Part shown: positions 1 to 6,945 of the stretch, in pieces | Numbering within the stretch: position 1 is the stretch's first letter | Layout of the letters: every line of letters begins with the position of its first letter | Source: Desulfovibrionaceae bacterium | GTDB taxonomy: Bacteria; Pseudomonadota; Gammaproteobacteria; Burkholderiales; Burkholderiaceae_C | Length of the DNA stretch: 10,862 nt | Assembly: GCA_009778355.1 (NCBI GenBank) | Contig: WRJY01000281.1 | Location: 1 to 10,862 of the forward strand | Reading direction: 5' to 3' | Notes under the pieces: model-generated | Database searches by the model: none | Told to the model about the DNA's origin: nothing | The model's input: only the letters and a program-made list of their open reading frames with translations | Position numbers and translations under genes: made by a program

Positions 1-15
1 GGGCCGCGATCCTTT

Positions 16-72
16 CAGGCTCACACCTCGTTGGAATCACGGTACCGGCTCCAGGCTCATTCCTCGTTGGAA
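16..72. repeat. Two imperfect direct repeats, period 36
   Basis: A 21-base segment at 16-36 recurs at 52-72 with 19 of 21 bases identical (both differences are adjacent, 24-25 against 60-61). The shared parts are CAGGCTCA and CCTCGTTGGAA. The 15 bases following each copy are unrelated. The period of 36 is too short for an ordinary CRISPR repeat-spacer unit, and only two copies are visible, so the function is unknown. The array may continue beyond the left edge. Confidence 0.5.
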
Positions 73-136
73 AAGACTGGCGCTTGACAGGGCAGGGCAA
101 GCCTGCCATCATTGGTAAAAAGTAAGTGAGTACACC

Positions 137-442
137 ATGGAACCCACCTTGAACCCCTTGGAGCGGCTGACCCTGTCTGAGCTGACGCCAACGCAGCGGG
201 CGGCGGTTCCTACTCTGACCCACAATGAACGGCGGCTCCTGCGGTTTTTGCAGGGCGGCAAGCTGGCTTTGCGCGTCTTCGGGACTCTGCTGGGGGCCGC
301 ACTGGATACGGGGAGCAAGGAAGAAGAAGAAACGCAAAAACGATATGGTGTTTTTGCCGATGGGTCTCCTTGGCCTGAGAATTGGCAACATGCAGATTGG
401 GAAGCATGTTATGGCAAAGACAGCTGGTGGAATCGCCATTGA
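137..442 (+). CDS. Small hypothetical protein (101 aa)
   Basis: I do not recognise this protein. It is a hydrophilic 101-residue product with no signal peptide and no clear membrane segment. The middle has a Lys/Glu-rich stretch (GSKEEEETQKR) and the C-terminus is rich in Trp (PENWQHADWEACYGKDSWWNRH has four). The ATG at 137 is preceded by only a weak purine stretch (AAGTAAGTGAG). Its stop lies 3 bases from the stop of the convergent traG. The base composition is lower in GC than the neighbouring tra genes. In canonical elements a DUF3742 gene in the tra direction follows traG. Its absence, and this opposite-strand ORF in its place, suggest that the region has been rearranged or receives cargo. 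It could be a chance ORF. Confidence 0.35.
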   Translation: MEPTLNPLERLTLSELTPTQRAAVPTLTHNERRLLRFLQGGKLALRVFGTLLGAALDTGSKEEEETQKRYGVFADGSPWPENWQHADWEACYGKDSWWNRH

Positions 443-445
443 AGA

Positions 446-2086
446 TCATTTGATCACTCCTCCTACGACTGTTTTCGCAGCTCCTCCTGCTGCCGCTTTG
501 CCCGACTTTCCAGCGGCATTGGCTTGGCCTTCCGCGCTTTGAAGCATTTCACCTACCCCAACGCCAACTCTTAACCCAATCCACGTCATCATCGCCGTCC
601 AGATCATTGGCAGCCCGACGAACATCGCCAGCAGCAGGGCGTTCAGGATCATCTGCTTGTAGCCCTGAACGGCTGCGGGGATAAGCCCCTTCATGAAGTC
701 GCTGCCCTGCTCGCTGGGGTACATGGCGTTGACCAGGTGTCCGTCCACCCATTGGGCGATGAACCACATCGAGGCCCAGAACTTGACGGTGAAGATGGCC
801 ACCGCGCCGTAGAACATCACCTTCAGATCGAACCCGCTCAAAAACACGATCAGCGGCAGAAACATGTAGATGGACATCAGCACCAGCGCCTGCAGCATCG
901 GCAGGCCCTGCAAGAGCGGCGTCAGGGAGAAACTGGCATTGAGCGCCTGCCCGACGACGCCGGTCGTGCTGAAGGTGGCGGTGACGGCATGCCAGACCTT
1001 GGTGCCGGTGCCGTAGTCGGCCTGGGTGTCGGTCTGGGTGAAGTCGGGATTGGCCTGGTATTGCGCCAGATTGGCCAGGGAGTCCTTGCACTGATCGTTG
1101 TCGGCCCAGACCAGGTTGGCGGCGGCGCAACTGGCCTGGCTCAGTTTGGTCCAGGCCGACGAGTGTGAAATCATCTCTTCGCGCAGGCCCTTTTGCCCGT
1201 CGGCGCCGACCCACCATTGAATGCACATGGGCTTGCCCCATTGGGGATCGGGCGGCGCTTCGGATTTGTCGGCGCTGGGCGAGCAGGAGGGGTACTCGGT
1301 ATCGCGCGAGCAGTTGACCGGCCAGCCGGGCACCGGCTCGCGCGCGCGCAGGCTGTCGTAGAAGCCCGAGACGGTGCGAAACAAGGTGCTGCCCATGGCG
1401 TTGACGTCGGTGGCGTTTTTTTGCAGGATGGCCTGGCCATCAGGCGGTATATCGGCCCGGTTCATGGTCAGGTAGTTGCTGCGCGCCGGCGTGAAGCACT
1501 CGTTCCAGAAACGCTGGATTTCATGGCGCAGATTGGGGTCTTCGATGGTGGAGGTGTGGGCCAGGTTCTCGATCATGCGCAACTCGTTTTCGCCGCCGCG
1601 CAGGCCATTGCGCACCGCGAAGTTGACCCCGGAGGACAACGCCATCACGGTGTACCACCACGGCGGCACGAAGGCCAGATTGCCGGTGGCGCTCATGGAG
1701 CCGTCGCTGGCATCGCGCATGGCGGCGTCGTAGCCCGAGCCGGTGCCGCCCTGGCTGGAGCCCGGCTGGGGCGAGGGGTCGGCTGCCGTGCCCGGCGGCG
1801 TATAGGACAGATCGAGGTTGCTCAGGGACGTGACCGACGAGGTGGCAAAGCACACCGCCATCACGAACAGGGCCACGAACAGGCGGGTGCCGATGCGGTC
1901 GATCAGGCCCAGCACGCCGCCGCTGCTTTCGGCGCCTTGCTCCCTGGCCTCGCGCCAGTCGTTGAAGATCAGCAGGGCAAACGGCAGGATCACCAGGCCG
2001 GTGCCGGTGATGACCTCGCCAATGAGGTTGGCAAACGCCCAGCCGTACAAGGTGGTGAAGATTTCCAGGTAGCTGTCCAGTTGCAT
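446..2086 (-). CDS. traG: ICE conjugal transfer protein TraG, N-terminal-domain type
   Basis: This is an inner-membrane protein of the ICE mating apparatus, related to the TraG N-terminal domain, which in F-like systems works in pilus assembly and mating-pair stabilisation. The 546-residue product starts MQLDSYLEIFTTLYGWAFAN. I chose the ATG at 2086 because the upstream in-frame extension is Cys/Arg/Pro-rich shadow sequence. Two membrane segments lie near the N-terminus (about residues 12-38 and 65-85). A large periplasmic region follows, with Cys pairs around a PSCSPS segment and the motif PMCIQWW...GLREEM that is typical of this family. Three or four further membrane segments fill the C-terminal third (from GLPMLQALVLM to MTWIGLRVG), before an Ala/Gly/Lys tail. 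The length agrees with the family (about 500-550), so it looks intact. It is the last tra gene in the window, 40 bases after the small membrane protein gene, as in related elements. Confidence 0.85.
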   Translation of the reverse strand: MQLDSYLEIFTTLYGWAFANLIGEVITGTGLVILPFALLIFNDWREAREQGAESSGGVLGLIDRIGTRLFVALFVMAVCFATSSVTSLSNLDLSYTPPGTAADPSPQPGSSQGGTGSGYDAAMRDASDGSMSATGNLAFVPPWWYTVMALSSGVNFAVRNGLRGGENELRMIENLAHTSTIEDPNLRHEIQRFWNECFTPARSNYLTMNRADIPPDGQAILQKNATDVNAMGSTLFRTVSGFYDSLRAREPVPGWPVNCSRDTEYPSCSPSADKSEAPPDPQWGKPMCIQWWVGADGQKGLREEMISHSSAWTKLSQASCAAANLVWADNDQCKDSLANLAQYQANPDFTQTDTQADYGTGTKVWHAVTATFSTTGVVGQALNASFSLTPLLQGLPMLQALVLMSIYMFLPLIVFLSGFDLKVMFYGAVAIFTVKFWASMWFIAQWVDGHLVNAMYPSEQGSDFMKGLIPAAVQGYKQMILNALLLAMFVGLPMIWTAMMTWIGLRVGVGVGEMLQSAEGQANAAGKSGKAAAGGAAKTVVGGVIK

Positions 2087-2126
2087 GATGGTGACTCGGT
2101 GAATGCGGGTGCGATCTGGCCTGGGA

Positions 2127-2582
2127 TCAGAACCAGGCGGACAACAGATGCCAGAGCCTGACCGGCCCGATCGGCACCAAAAGCAGGTACAGCGCGCCCC
2201 AGGCCATGGCCTTGACGCGCAGCCGCAGCACGGCGTCGAACTCATGGCCCTGGACGATGCCGCGCCGATGGCCCCAAGCCACCAGCGGGCGCCAGAACAG
2301 GCCGGTCAGGGCCAGCGCCAGGCATTGCGCCGCGGCGCCGATGTTTCTCACGCCGTGGGCCCAGTCCTGCCAGCGGTGCAGATCGCCGGCGGAGACATGC
2401 ACCGCCATCGAGGCCAGCAGGCCGGTGACGAAGGCCAGCGCCAGGAACCCGGCCAGCAGCCAGGCCGCGAGCTCGAGGGCGCGGCGCCCGCGCCGCGGCG
2501 GCGGGCGGGCGCAGACAGGCTGCGCCGGCAGCGCGCCGGAGGCGCTCAATTCACACGGGGGTATTGAACTGGATTCATTCAT
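2127..2582 (-). CDS. Small ICE membrane protein
   Basis: This 151-residue protein has a basic, Pro/Arg-rich N-terminal region (residues 1-35, with ARPPPRRGRR) and three predicted membrane segments: about 37-60 (LAAWLLAGFLALAFVTGLLA), 82-98 (GAAAQCLALALTGLFWR) and 122-147 (MAWGALYLLLVPIGPV). The segment SAGDLHRWQDWAHGVRNIGAA lies between the first two. In ICEclc-like elements an unnamed small membrane protein gene commonly sits between the PFL_4711 gene and traG. This gene sits in that slot and reads in the same direction, so I assign it to the conjugation apparatus by position and topology. No specific role is known to me. It is not clearly DUF3742, which normally follows traG. The start at 2582 is the first ATG. 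Transcripts of the upstream fusion gene must cross the opposing brnA-like gene to reach it. Confidence 0.65.
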   Translation of the reverse strand: MNESSSIPPCELSASGALPAQPVCARPPPRRGRRALELAAWLLAGFLALAFVTGLLASMAVHVSAGDLHRWQDWAHGVRNIGAAAQCLALALTGLFWRPLVAWGHRRGIVQGHEFDAVLRLRVKAMAWGALYLLLVPIGPVRLWHLLSAWF

Positions 2583-2683
2583 GATTCAAGCGCCTTGAAG
2601 CTGTAAATCGAATTGTTTCGATGTACAATAAACATATGTTGACCGTCATCGAAACCCCTGAATGAAACTGATGGAGAAATACG
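2583..2683 (+). promoter_or_regulatory. Promoter/operator region of the brnA-like gene
   Basis: This short AT-richer region contains a TACAAT -10-like box at 2624-2629 with no clear -35 at the right distance (TGTAAA at 2602-2607 is weak). It has two palindromes: ATCGAA-TTGT-TTCGAT (2607-2622) and the perfect 10-mer AACATATGTT (2631-2640). The half-site ATCGAA recurs at 2648-2653. Palindromes flanking a -10 box fit autorepression by a ribbon-helix-helix antitoxin, which is an inference. A GGAGA ribosome binding site (2673-2677) lies 6 bases before the ATG at 2684. Confidence 0.5.
2636..2665 (+). pseudogene. Nine-codon ORF resembling the start of a RelE/HigB-type toxin
   Basis: The ATG inside the 2631-2640 palindrome opens a nine-codon frame, MLTVIETPE, ending in TGA 18 bases before the antitoxin start. 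Many RelE/HigB-family toxins begin with the pattern M-[LI]-T-V-[IV]-E-T-P, so this may be the remnant of a toxin gene whose body was deleted. A nine-residue match could be chance, and the frame could equally be a leader peptide. RelE/HigB toxins usually pair with an HTH antitoxin and not with a BrnA type, which weakens the reading. Confidence 0.3.
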
Positions 2684-2968
2684 ATGTCTGAGGCAACCGC
2701 CAAACTCGACCCCGACACGGCAGCGCTGCTGGCTTCACTGGAGCGCGGATTGCAGCAAGCGGCCAGCGGTGAATACGCCGCCGTGCACACGCCCGAGCAG
2801 ATCGTGGCCCGGCGCAAAGCGGGCCGACCTGCCGGCAGCGTGCAAAGCACGCACAAGCGCCCGACCACGCTGCGGCTGGACGAAGATGTGCTGGCGCGCT
2901 GGCGCTCATCGGGCAAGGGCTGGCAGACCCGCGCCGCCCAAGTATTGAGCAAGTACGCGCCGCTGTAG
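2684..2968 (+). CDS. brnA: BrnA-like antitoxin (orphan)
   Basis: This 94-residue protein looks like the antitoxin of a type II BrnT-BrnA toxin-antitoxin system. Such antitoxins bind and neutralise the RNase toxin and repress their own operon. The C-terminal third carries the diagnostic pattern TTLRLDEDVLARWR (61-74), the ribbon-helix part, followed by GKGWQTR (77-83) and a short amphipathic end. The N-terminal half is acidic to neutral and probably contacts the toxin. The ATG at 2684 has a good GGAGA site 6 bases upstream. The gene is on the strand opposite to the tra operon, inserted between the TraD fusion gene (37 bases from its stop) and the small membrane protein gene. No BrnT-like ORF is present upstream or downstream, so it appears to be an orphan. 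It might be a solitary repressor, or what remains of a degraded stability cassette. Confidence 0.7.
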   Translation: MSEATAKLDPDTAALLASLERGLQQAASGEYAAVHTPEQIVARRKAGRPAGSVQSTHKRPTTLRLDEDVLARWRSSGKGWQTRAAQVLSKYAPL

Positions 2969-3005
2969 GCGTTTCTTGCGCAGCCCGTGGCAGAAGCAAG
3001 CACGT

Positions 3006-5090
3006 TCATGGCGAAGTCTTGACGCGCCCGCCCTCGATGGGATTGGGATCGGCGGATTTGCTCTCCGGCACCAGCACCGACTGGCTGTCTTGCTGCGATT
3101 GCGCGCCCATGATGGCCAGGGCGGTATTGCTGGTCAGCTCCTTGCGGATGCGTGACTCATAGACCAGGTCGTCGATGTAATGCGTCAGGCGGTCGATTTT
3201 TTGCTGGGTCTCCTTCATGGCCTCGCCGGCGTGAGCGACTTCCGGCAGGCTCATGGCGGTCAGCAGGACGGCGCGCGTGACCAGCGCCTTGTCGATCACC
3301 CGGTGCATCGACAGCTCCTGCGCCAGCCGATCGACGGCGATGGCGCGCGTCTCCGGCGGCATGGCGCGCAGCGCGTCCAGCAACTGCTGGCTGACCGTCA
3401 GACCGGGCGCCGAGATGCCCTGCAACTGGCCGTAGGCGTCGGAGACATTGGCGCCCGGCGCGGTGTTGGCCAGTTCCTTGAGCTTGGGCGCCACCAGGTT
3501 GTACTCGGCCTCGTACTTGGGCCCCAGGCCGGTGGCGGCCGTGGTGTCCTCCTGACTCTGGGGCGGACAGCCGTCCTTGCCCTGCTCGCAGGTAAAGACC
3601 TGGCGGTCGCCCAGCACCTCGGTGGCGAACTTGACCAGCTCGTCCTCGGTGGGAAACGCCTTGCACATGCGCGTGCTCTTGTCGGCGCTGCTCGGGCTGG
3701 CGGTATCGGTGGTGGTCTTGTTGAGCGTGGTGCGGTAGCCGGCCAGCGACAGATCGCGCACCGGCCTGAGCGGCGCCTGGTTGACGCCGCCGGCGCGCTG
3801 CTTGAACACCCAATTGACGCCGATCTTTTGCGCCTGCTCGTTCTTCTCGATGTCGAGCTTGGCCTGCACCAGATCGCCGCTGGCGCTGGCCTTGACCGTC
3901 CACAAATCGCCCTTGGCCAGCTTGACCCAATCCTCGTAGGGGTTGCGGTCCTGCAGGCTGCGCGGCACTGGCACGCCGCCCTTGACGCCAACTTGCGCCT
4001 GCAGGCTGGCGACCTTGTCGCGCCAGTCGGTGTACTGCCCTTGCGCCGCCAGGGCATCGAAGACCATGCGGGCGTAGTCGATGAACAGGCTGTCGATGCT
4101 GGTCACGTCGCGCAGCAAGGTCTCGTAGGTCGGAATGCGCCCGAGCGCCACCTGCGCCTGCGCCACGATGTTGGAAAACCGCCAGGAGAACTCCTTGAAC
4201 GCCGCCGAGTCGCCCGAAGCGGGCAGGGCGTTGGTGGCGCGCGTGGCCACTTCGGTGATGCGCGCGAAGTTGCCGATGCCGTTGTAGCGCGCCGAAATGT
4301 CCGGGTAGCCCAGGTGAAACAGATAGAACCGGTCCTGGCGGCCGGCGCGGCGCGCCTCGGCGTACATGCGCAGCATCAGATCGGCATCGCCCTTGGGGTC
4401 GATGACGATCACCACCTTGCCGGCATGAATGTCCTGGGTGGCCAGCAGCTCCAGCAGGCGCGTCTTGCCCACGCGGGTGGTGCCCATGACGATCATGTGA
4501 CCGGTGCGCGCGGCCTGCCGCAGCGACACCGGCGCTTCGTCCAGGGCGCCGACGCCGTGCAGGATCGGCGAGCCGCCCAGGTCGGGGTAGGGATGCAAGG
4601 GGTTGAGCCAGCCATCGGCGGCGGCCAGCGCGCCGATGGCCCTGGCCATGAGCAAGGCGCGCGGCTGCGCGGCGCGTGTCAGCATGCCTTGCCCCCAGGC
4701 GCGCAGGCGCGCTTCGACCGGGCCGGGCCGCAAGAACGGCTTGGCATCGACCTGCATGGCATCGCGCTTGCGCTGCGTGTGCTGCTGCGTCCACTCGAAG
4801 CCCTGGCCCAGGTAGAGCTGATCGGGCGTTGCCGGCAGCTTCGATGGCGCCACGCGGCTGACCCGGTAGAACTTCATCCAGTGCTGGTAGCGCATGATGC
4901 GCGCGGCCTGCCTGGCGCGCGCCAGGCCGAACCAGAGGGCGACGGCGGCAGCGGCCGCGCCGATCAGGGGCGGCATCATCAGCGCCCAGGGCGCGAGCAG
5001 GGCGATCAGCGCCACGGCCCAGGCCACCGCCGCGCTGTACAGCTCGATGGGCGGGCGCAGCAGCCCTTCGAGGACGGCATGGTTCTTCAT
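3006..5090 (-). CDS. traD: Chimeric TraD coupling protein / PFL_4711 (TIGR03755) fusion
   Basis: This is a 694-residue hybrid. Residues 1-~370 match the N-terminal half of ICE TraD (TIGR03743), the inner-membrane ATPase that brings DNA to the secretion channel. It has two membrane segments (about 20-58), Walker A GTTRVGKT at 203-210, VVIVIDPKGDAD at 226-237 and the family signature FHLGYPDISARYN with GNFARITEVATR. The C-terminal half of TraD, with the Walker B DE motif, is missing. From about residue 383 (NPYEDWVKLAKGD) to the end the sequence follows the C-terminal part of exported ICE protein PFL_4711 (TIGR03755): PVRDLSLAGY, MCKAFPTEDELVKFATEVLGD and a long helical end. Starts at ATG 5090 after GGGAGAGG and overlaps the upstream stop by 4 bases. 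Joining a cytosolic ATPase half to a periplasmic domain is very unlikely to work. I infer an in-frame deletion of the intervening tra genes. Confidence 0.8.
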   Translation of the reverse strand: MKNHAVLEGLLRPPIELYSAAVAWAVALIALLAPWALMMPPLIGAAAAAVALWFGLARARQAARIMRYQHWMKFYRVSRVAPSKLPATPDQLYLGQGFEWTQQHTQRKRDAMQVDAKPFLRPGPVEARLRAWGQGMLTRAAQPRALLMARAIGALAAADGWLNPLHPYPDLGGSPILHGVGALDEAPVSLRQAARTGHMIVMGTTRVGKTRLLELLATQDIHAGKVVIVIDPKGDADLMLRMYAEARRAGRQDRFYLFHLGYPDISARYNGIGNFARITEVATRATNALPASGDSAAFKEFSWRFSNIVAQAQVALGRIPTYETLLRDVTSIDSLFIDYARMVFDALAAQGQYTDWRDKVASLQAQVGVKGGVPVPRSLQDRNPYEDWVKLAKGDLWTVKASASGDLVQAKLDIEKNEQAQKIGVNWVFKQRAGGVNQAPLRPVRDLSLAGYRTTLNKTTTDTASPSSADKSTRMCKAFPTEDELVKFATEVLGDRQVFTCEQGKDGCPPQSQEDTTAATGLGPKYEAEYNLVAPKLKELANTAPGANVSDAYGQLQGISAPGLTVSQQLLDALRAMPPETRAIAVDRLAQELSMHRVIDKALVTRAVLLTAMSLPEVAHAGEAMKETQQKIDRLTHYIDDLVYESRIRKELTSNTALAIMGAQSQQDSQSVLVPESKSADPNPIEGGRVKTSP
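3950..4008. repeat. 11-base direct repeat flanking the presumed deletion junction
   Basis: CCTGCAGGCTG occurs at 3950-3960 and again at 3998-4008, 48 bases apart. The two copies encode the SLQ of ...RSLQDR and of ...ASLQAQ in the fusion protein. The switch from TraD-like to PFL_4711-like protein sequence falls between about residues 365 and 385 (bases about 3936-3998), so at least one copy is very close to the join. Such short repeats are compatible with recombination by microhomology, but the parental sequences are needed to show which copy, if any, was used. Confidence 0.4.
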
Positions 5091-5638
5091 GGCCTCTCCC
5101 TTTGCGCTGGAGCATCTGGCGGCGGCGGCGCGTCCGGCATGTCCTGCACCGCCAGGCCATCGAGCCCGATCAGCACCGGCAGCACGCTCACGCCTTGGGC
5201 GATCAATTGCGCCTCCAGCCAGGGATCGGGGCCGGGCGCCACGGGCAAACCCCGGGCGGCGCGCTGCACGCGCTTGAACGATGCTTCGGATCGGGCGGCC
5301 AGCACCAGGCCCACCGCGGCCTGCCGCTGCAGCGCCGGCCCGTGGCGCGCCAGCCAGTCCAGGGACGCCTGGTCATCGCCCAGCACCGCTATCGGCTGCG
5401 TCATCCAGCGCGCCTGAAGCACCGGCAACGGCCCCGGCAGATGGCCAGGGGCCAGGCGCGTGCGGATCGGAAATTCAACGCCTGCGAGCACGCCGGACTG
5501 CCCTTGGCCAGCGATCAGCGCGCTCAGGTAGGGCGATGTGGGCACCGCCGCGCCGGCGTCGATCACCGCCAGCGGCTGACCGGCCCAGGCCGCGCCGCAG
5601 GCGCAGGCCAACGCCAGGGCAGGCCAACGCTCACGCAT
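5087..5638 (-). CDS. ICE protein, TIGR03765 / PFL_4695 family
   Basis: This is an exported accessory protein of the ICE transfer region; its biochemical role is not known. I place the start at ATG 5638, which has a strong GGAGG site at a normal distance and gives a signal peptide (MRERWPALALACACGAAWAG). The 183-residue product has the family features: VIDAGAAVPTSPYLSAL near the N-terminus, the GDDQASLDWLARHGPALQ segment, VGLVLAARSEASFKRVQRAA, and a C-terminal VSVLPVLIGLDG before a Pro-rich tail. The same frame is open upstream to 6412, so a gene finder would fuse this gene with the lytic transglycosylase into one 441-residue protein. I regard that fusion as the result of a frameshift. The stop overlaps traD by ATGA, as expected for its usual place just before traD. 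Confidence 0.75.
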   Translation of the reverse strand: MRERWPALALACACGAAWAGQPLAVIDAGAAVPTSPYLSALIAGQGQSGVLAGVEFPIRTRLAPGHLPGPLPVLQARWMTQPIAVLGDDQASLDWLARHGPALQRQAAVGLVLAARSEASFKRVQRAARGLPVAPGPDPWLEAQLIAQGVSVLPVLIGLDGLAVQDMPDAPPPPDAPAQRERP

Positions 5639-6412
5639 GACCGCCTCCGGGCAGCGGCATGGCCACGCCCAGCCGGGCCAGGCGTGAGAGCGCGGCCTGG
5701 GCATAGCGTGCGCCGCGTCCGTCTGGTCGCTGCCGGCGTGGTACAGCGCAATGGCCTGCCGCCAGTGGCCGCTGACCTCGAAATGACGGCGCAAGATTTG
5801 CGCACCGACCGCCAGATTGAAGTAGGGATCGAGCGCCTGCTCGAAACTGCCCAGTTTGTCCTTGTGCCAGTGCCAGTTGACCTGCATGGCGCCGCAGTCC
5901 ACGTTGGTGATGCGTGCGCCGGCGTAGCGTTTGAGCGCCGCCAGGCTCTGCCCGTAGCTGGCATACCGCAGGCCAACGCCCTGCACGCACAAGGTCCAGG
6001 GGTAGGGCAGGTCGCGCTGGCCGAACTTGATCCTGGATTCTTGCAAGGCCACGCCGTACAGCAGCCAGGGCGGCACGCCATGCCGCTGGCCCGTGCGGAC
6101 GTAGGCCTGCGGCGGCTCGCCGGCCAGCGGCGGCAACCGCACTCCCGGCTGGTTCAAATGCTCCAGGGCGCGGCGCGCGTCCTGCGGCAACTCGAAACCG
6201 GTGATGACCGGATCGATGCGTACTGTTGCAGAGGCCTCATTGCCTTGCGTCAGCACGGGGTCGATGCGCATGACCTGATCGGGCGGATACGGCATCCAGC
6301 CGATGGCCCTGGCCGGGCCGGCGCCGAGCAGCAGGGCGGCCAGCGGGCCGCCGAGCAGGCGCCGCCGTTGCAACGGCCACTTGCGGCGCGCCAGGTCATG
6401 GCCGGCGCTCAT
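5631..6412 (-). pseudogene. ICE lytic transglycosylase, frameshifted near its 3' end
   Basis: This SLT-type lytic transglycosylase probably opens peptidoglycan locally for the transfer channel. It has an N-terminal signal with a cluster of arginines (WPLQRRRLLGGPLAALLLGA). The catalytic Glu is E125 in ALQESRIKFG. The fold motifs DCGAMQVNWHWH (172-183), FNLAVGAQILRRHF (198-211) and ALYHAG (222-227) follow. After about residue 231 (SDQT) the frame runs into low-plausibility sequence (HAMPRPRSHAWPGWAWPC) and continues into the next gene. In the +1 frame the expected end appears, RYAQAALSRLARLGVAMP, with a TGA at 5633-5631 that overlaps the next ATG by 8 bases. One base seems to be missing in the GC-rich run at about 5705-5725. 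This may be a real mutation or a sequencing error. The catalytic core is upstream of the lesion and could still be made. The start overlaps the TIGR03759 gene by ATGA. Confidence 0.75.
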
Positions 6413-6945
6413 CTGCTCACCTTCGAGGACGGCTTGGGCTCGATCACATTGGCGCGCGGCACGCCCAGCGCGTCGGCCGCTCCCAGCGGCGCGACGGCCT
6501 TGGGCGCGTTGCCGAAGTCCACCACCGGCTCATTCGGGTACAGCCGCCGCATGGCCTGGCCGAAGGCGGTGTTCCAGGCCAGCGAGCGCTCGACATCGGC
6601 GTGAAACAGGCGCGCGAACTTCTCCGCATACTTGCGCCGCTCGGCGTCGCTGCGCGCATGAATGCCCAGCGCCTCGATGGGCGACAGGTTGGCCACCGAG
6701 AAGGCCCGGCGCGGGCCGTCCAGCAGCACCTTGGCGCGCACCATTTCGTCGGGCGTCAGCTCCCAGATCGTGGCCAGCAGGCGATCGCGCTCGTCCAGGC
6801 TGGCGTAGGACTGCTGGGTTTGCCCTTCCTGGGTTTTGCCCTGCTGTGTGCTGGCCTGCGGCGTCTGCGCCCAGGCCGATGCCGCCAGCGCGATGCAGCC
6901 GGCGGCGGTACACCAGCGCCAGGCCTGTGGCAGCAAACGCTTCAT
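6409..6945 (-). CDS. ICE protein, TIGR03759 / PFL_4693 family
   Basis: This is a secreted or periplasmic protein of the ICE transfer region, of unknown mechanism. The 178 residues start with a signal peptide (MKRLLPQAWRW...ALAASAWAQ, cleavage near residue 27). A Gln/Thr-rich linker follows (28-46, three TQ-rich turns). The family core is next: RDRLLATIWELTPDEMVRAK (53-72), then LLDGPRRAFSVANLSPIEALGIHARSDAERRKYAE (74-108), which carries the diagnostic LSP-x-EALGI-x-ARSD-x-ER pattern, then a helical region ending in QAMRRLYPNEP. The C-terminal 35 residues are variable. It overlaps both neighbours by ATGA (6942-6945 and 6409-6412), so it is translated as part of the operon. In related ICEs this gene lies between the TIGR03748 and lytic transglycosylase genes, which matches here apart from the inserted PilP-like gene. 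Confidence 0.85.
   Translation of the reverse strand: MKRLLPQAWRWCTAAGCIALAASAWAQTPQASTQQGKTQEGQTQQSYASLDERDRLLATIWELTPDEMVRAKVLLDGPRRAFSVANLSPIEALGIHARSDAERRKYAEKFARLFHADVERSLAWNTAFGQAMRRLYPNEPVVDFGNAPKAVAPLGAADALGVPRANVIEPKPSSKVSR

Noticed and set aside
16..72. End of a CRISPR array
   Set aside because: Only two imperfect copies, period 36 with 15 bases between them, and no cas genes in the window.
81..112. TTGACA promoter with hairpin upstream of the small ORF at 137
   Set aside because: TTGACA at 84-89 is perfect, but the base sequence at the -10 distance (CATCAT) is poor and a GGCAGG/CCTGCC hairpin occupies the spacer.
3157..5160. Second minus-strand frame of 667 codons within traD
   Set aside because: Out of frame with the clear Walker A motif and extremely rich in Arg/Ala/Gly; a GC-driven shadow.
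3180..5417. Long plus-strand open frame of 745 codons opposite traD
   Set aside because: It is a shadow produced by high third-position GC in traD: rich in Arg/Gly/His/Gln, with no domain pattern, while the minus strand has clear TraD and PFL_4711 motifs.
5087..6412. A natural 441-residue transglycosylase-PFL_4695 fusion gene
   Set aside because: The second half has its own GGAGG site, ATG and signal peptide, and the other frame restores a normal transglycosylase end; frameshift is the simpler reading.
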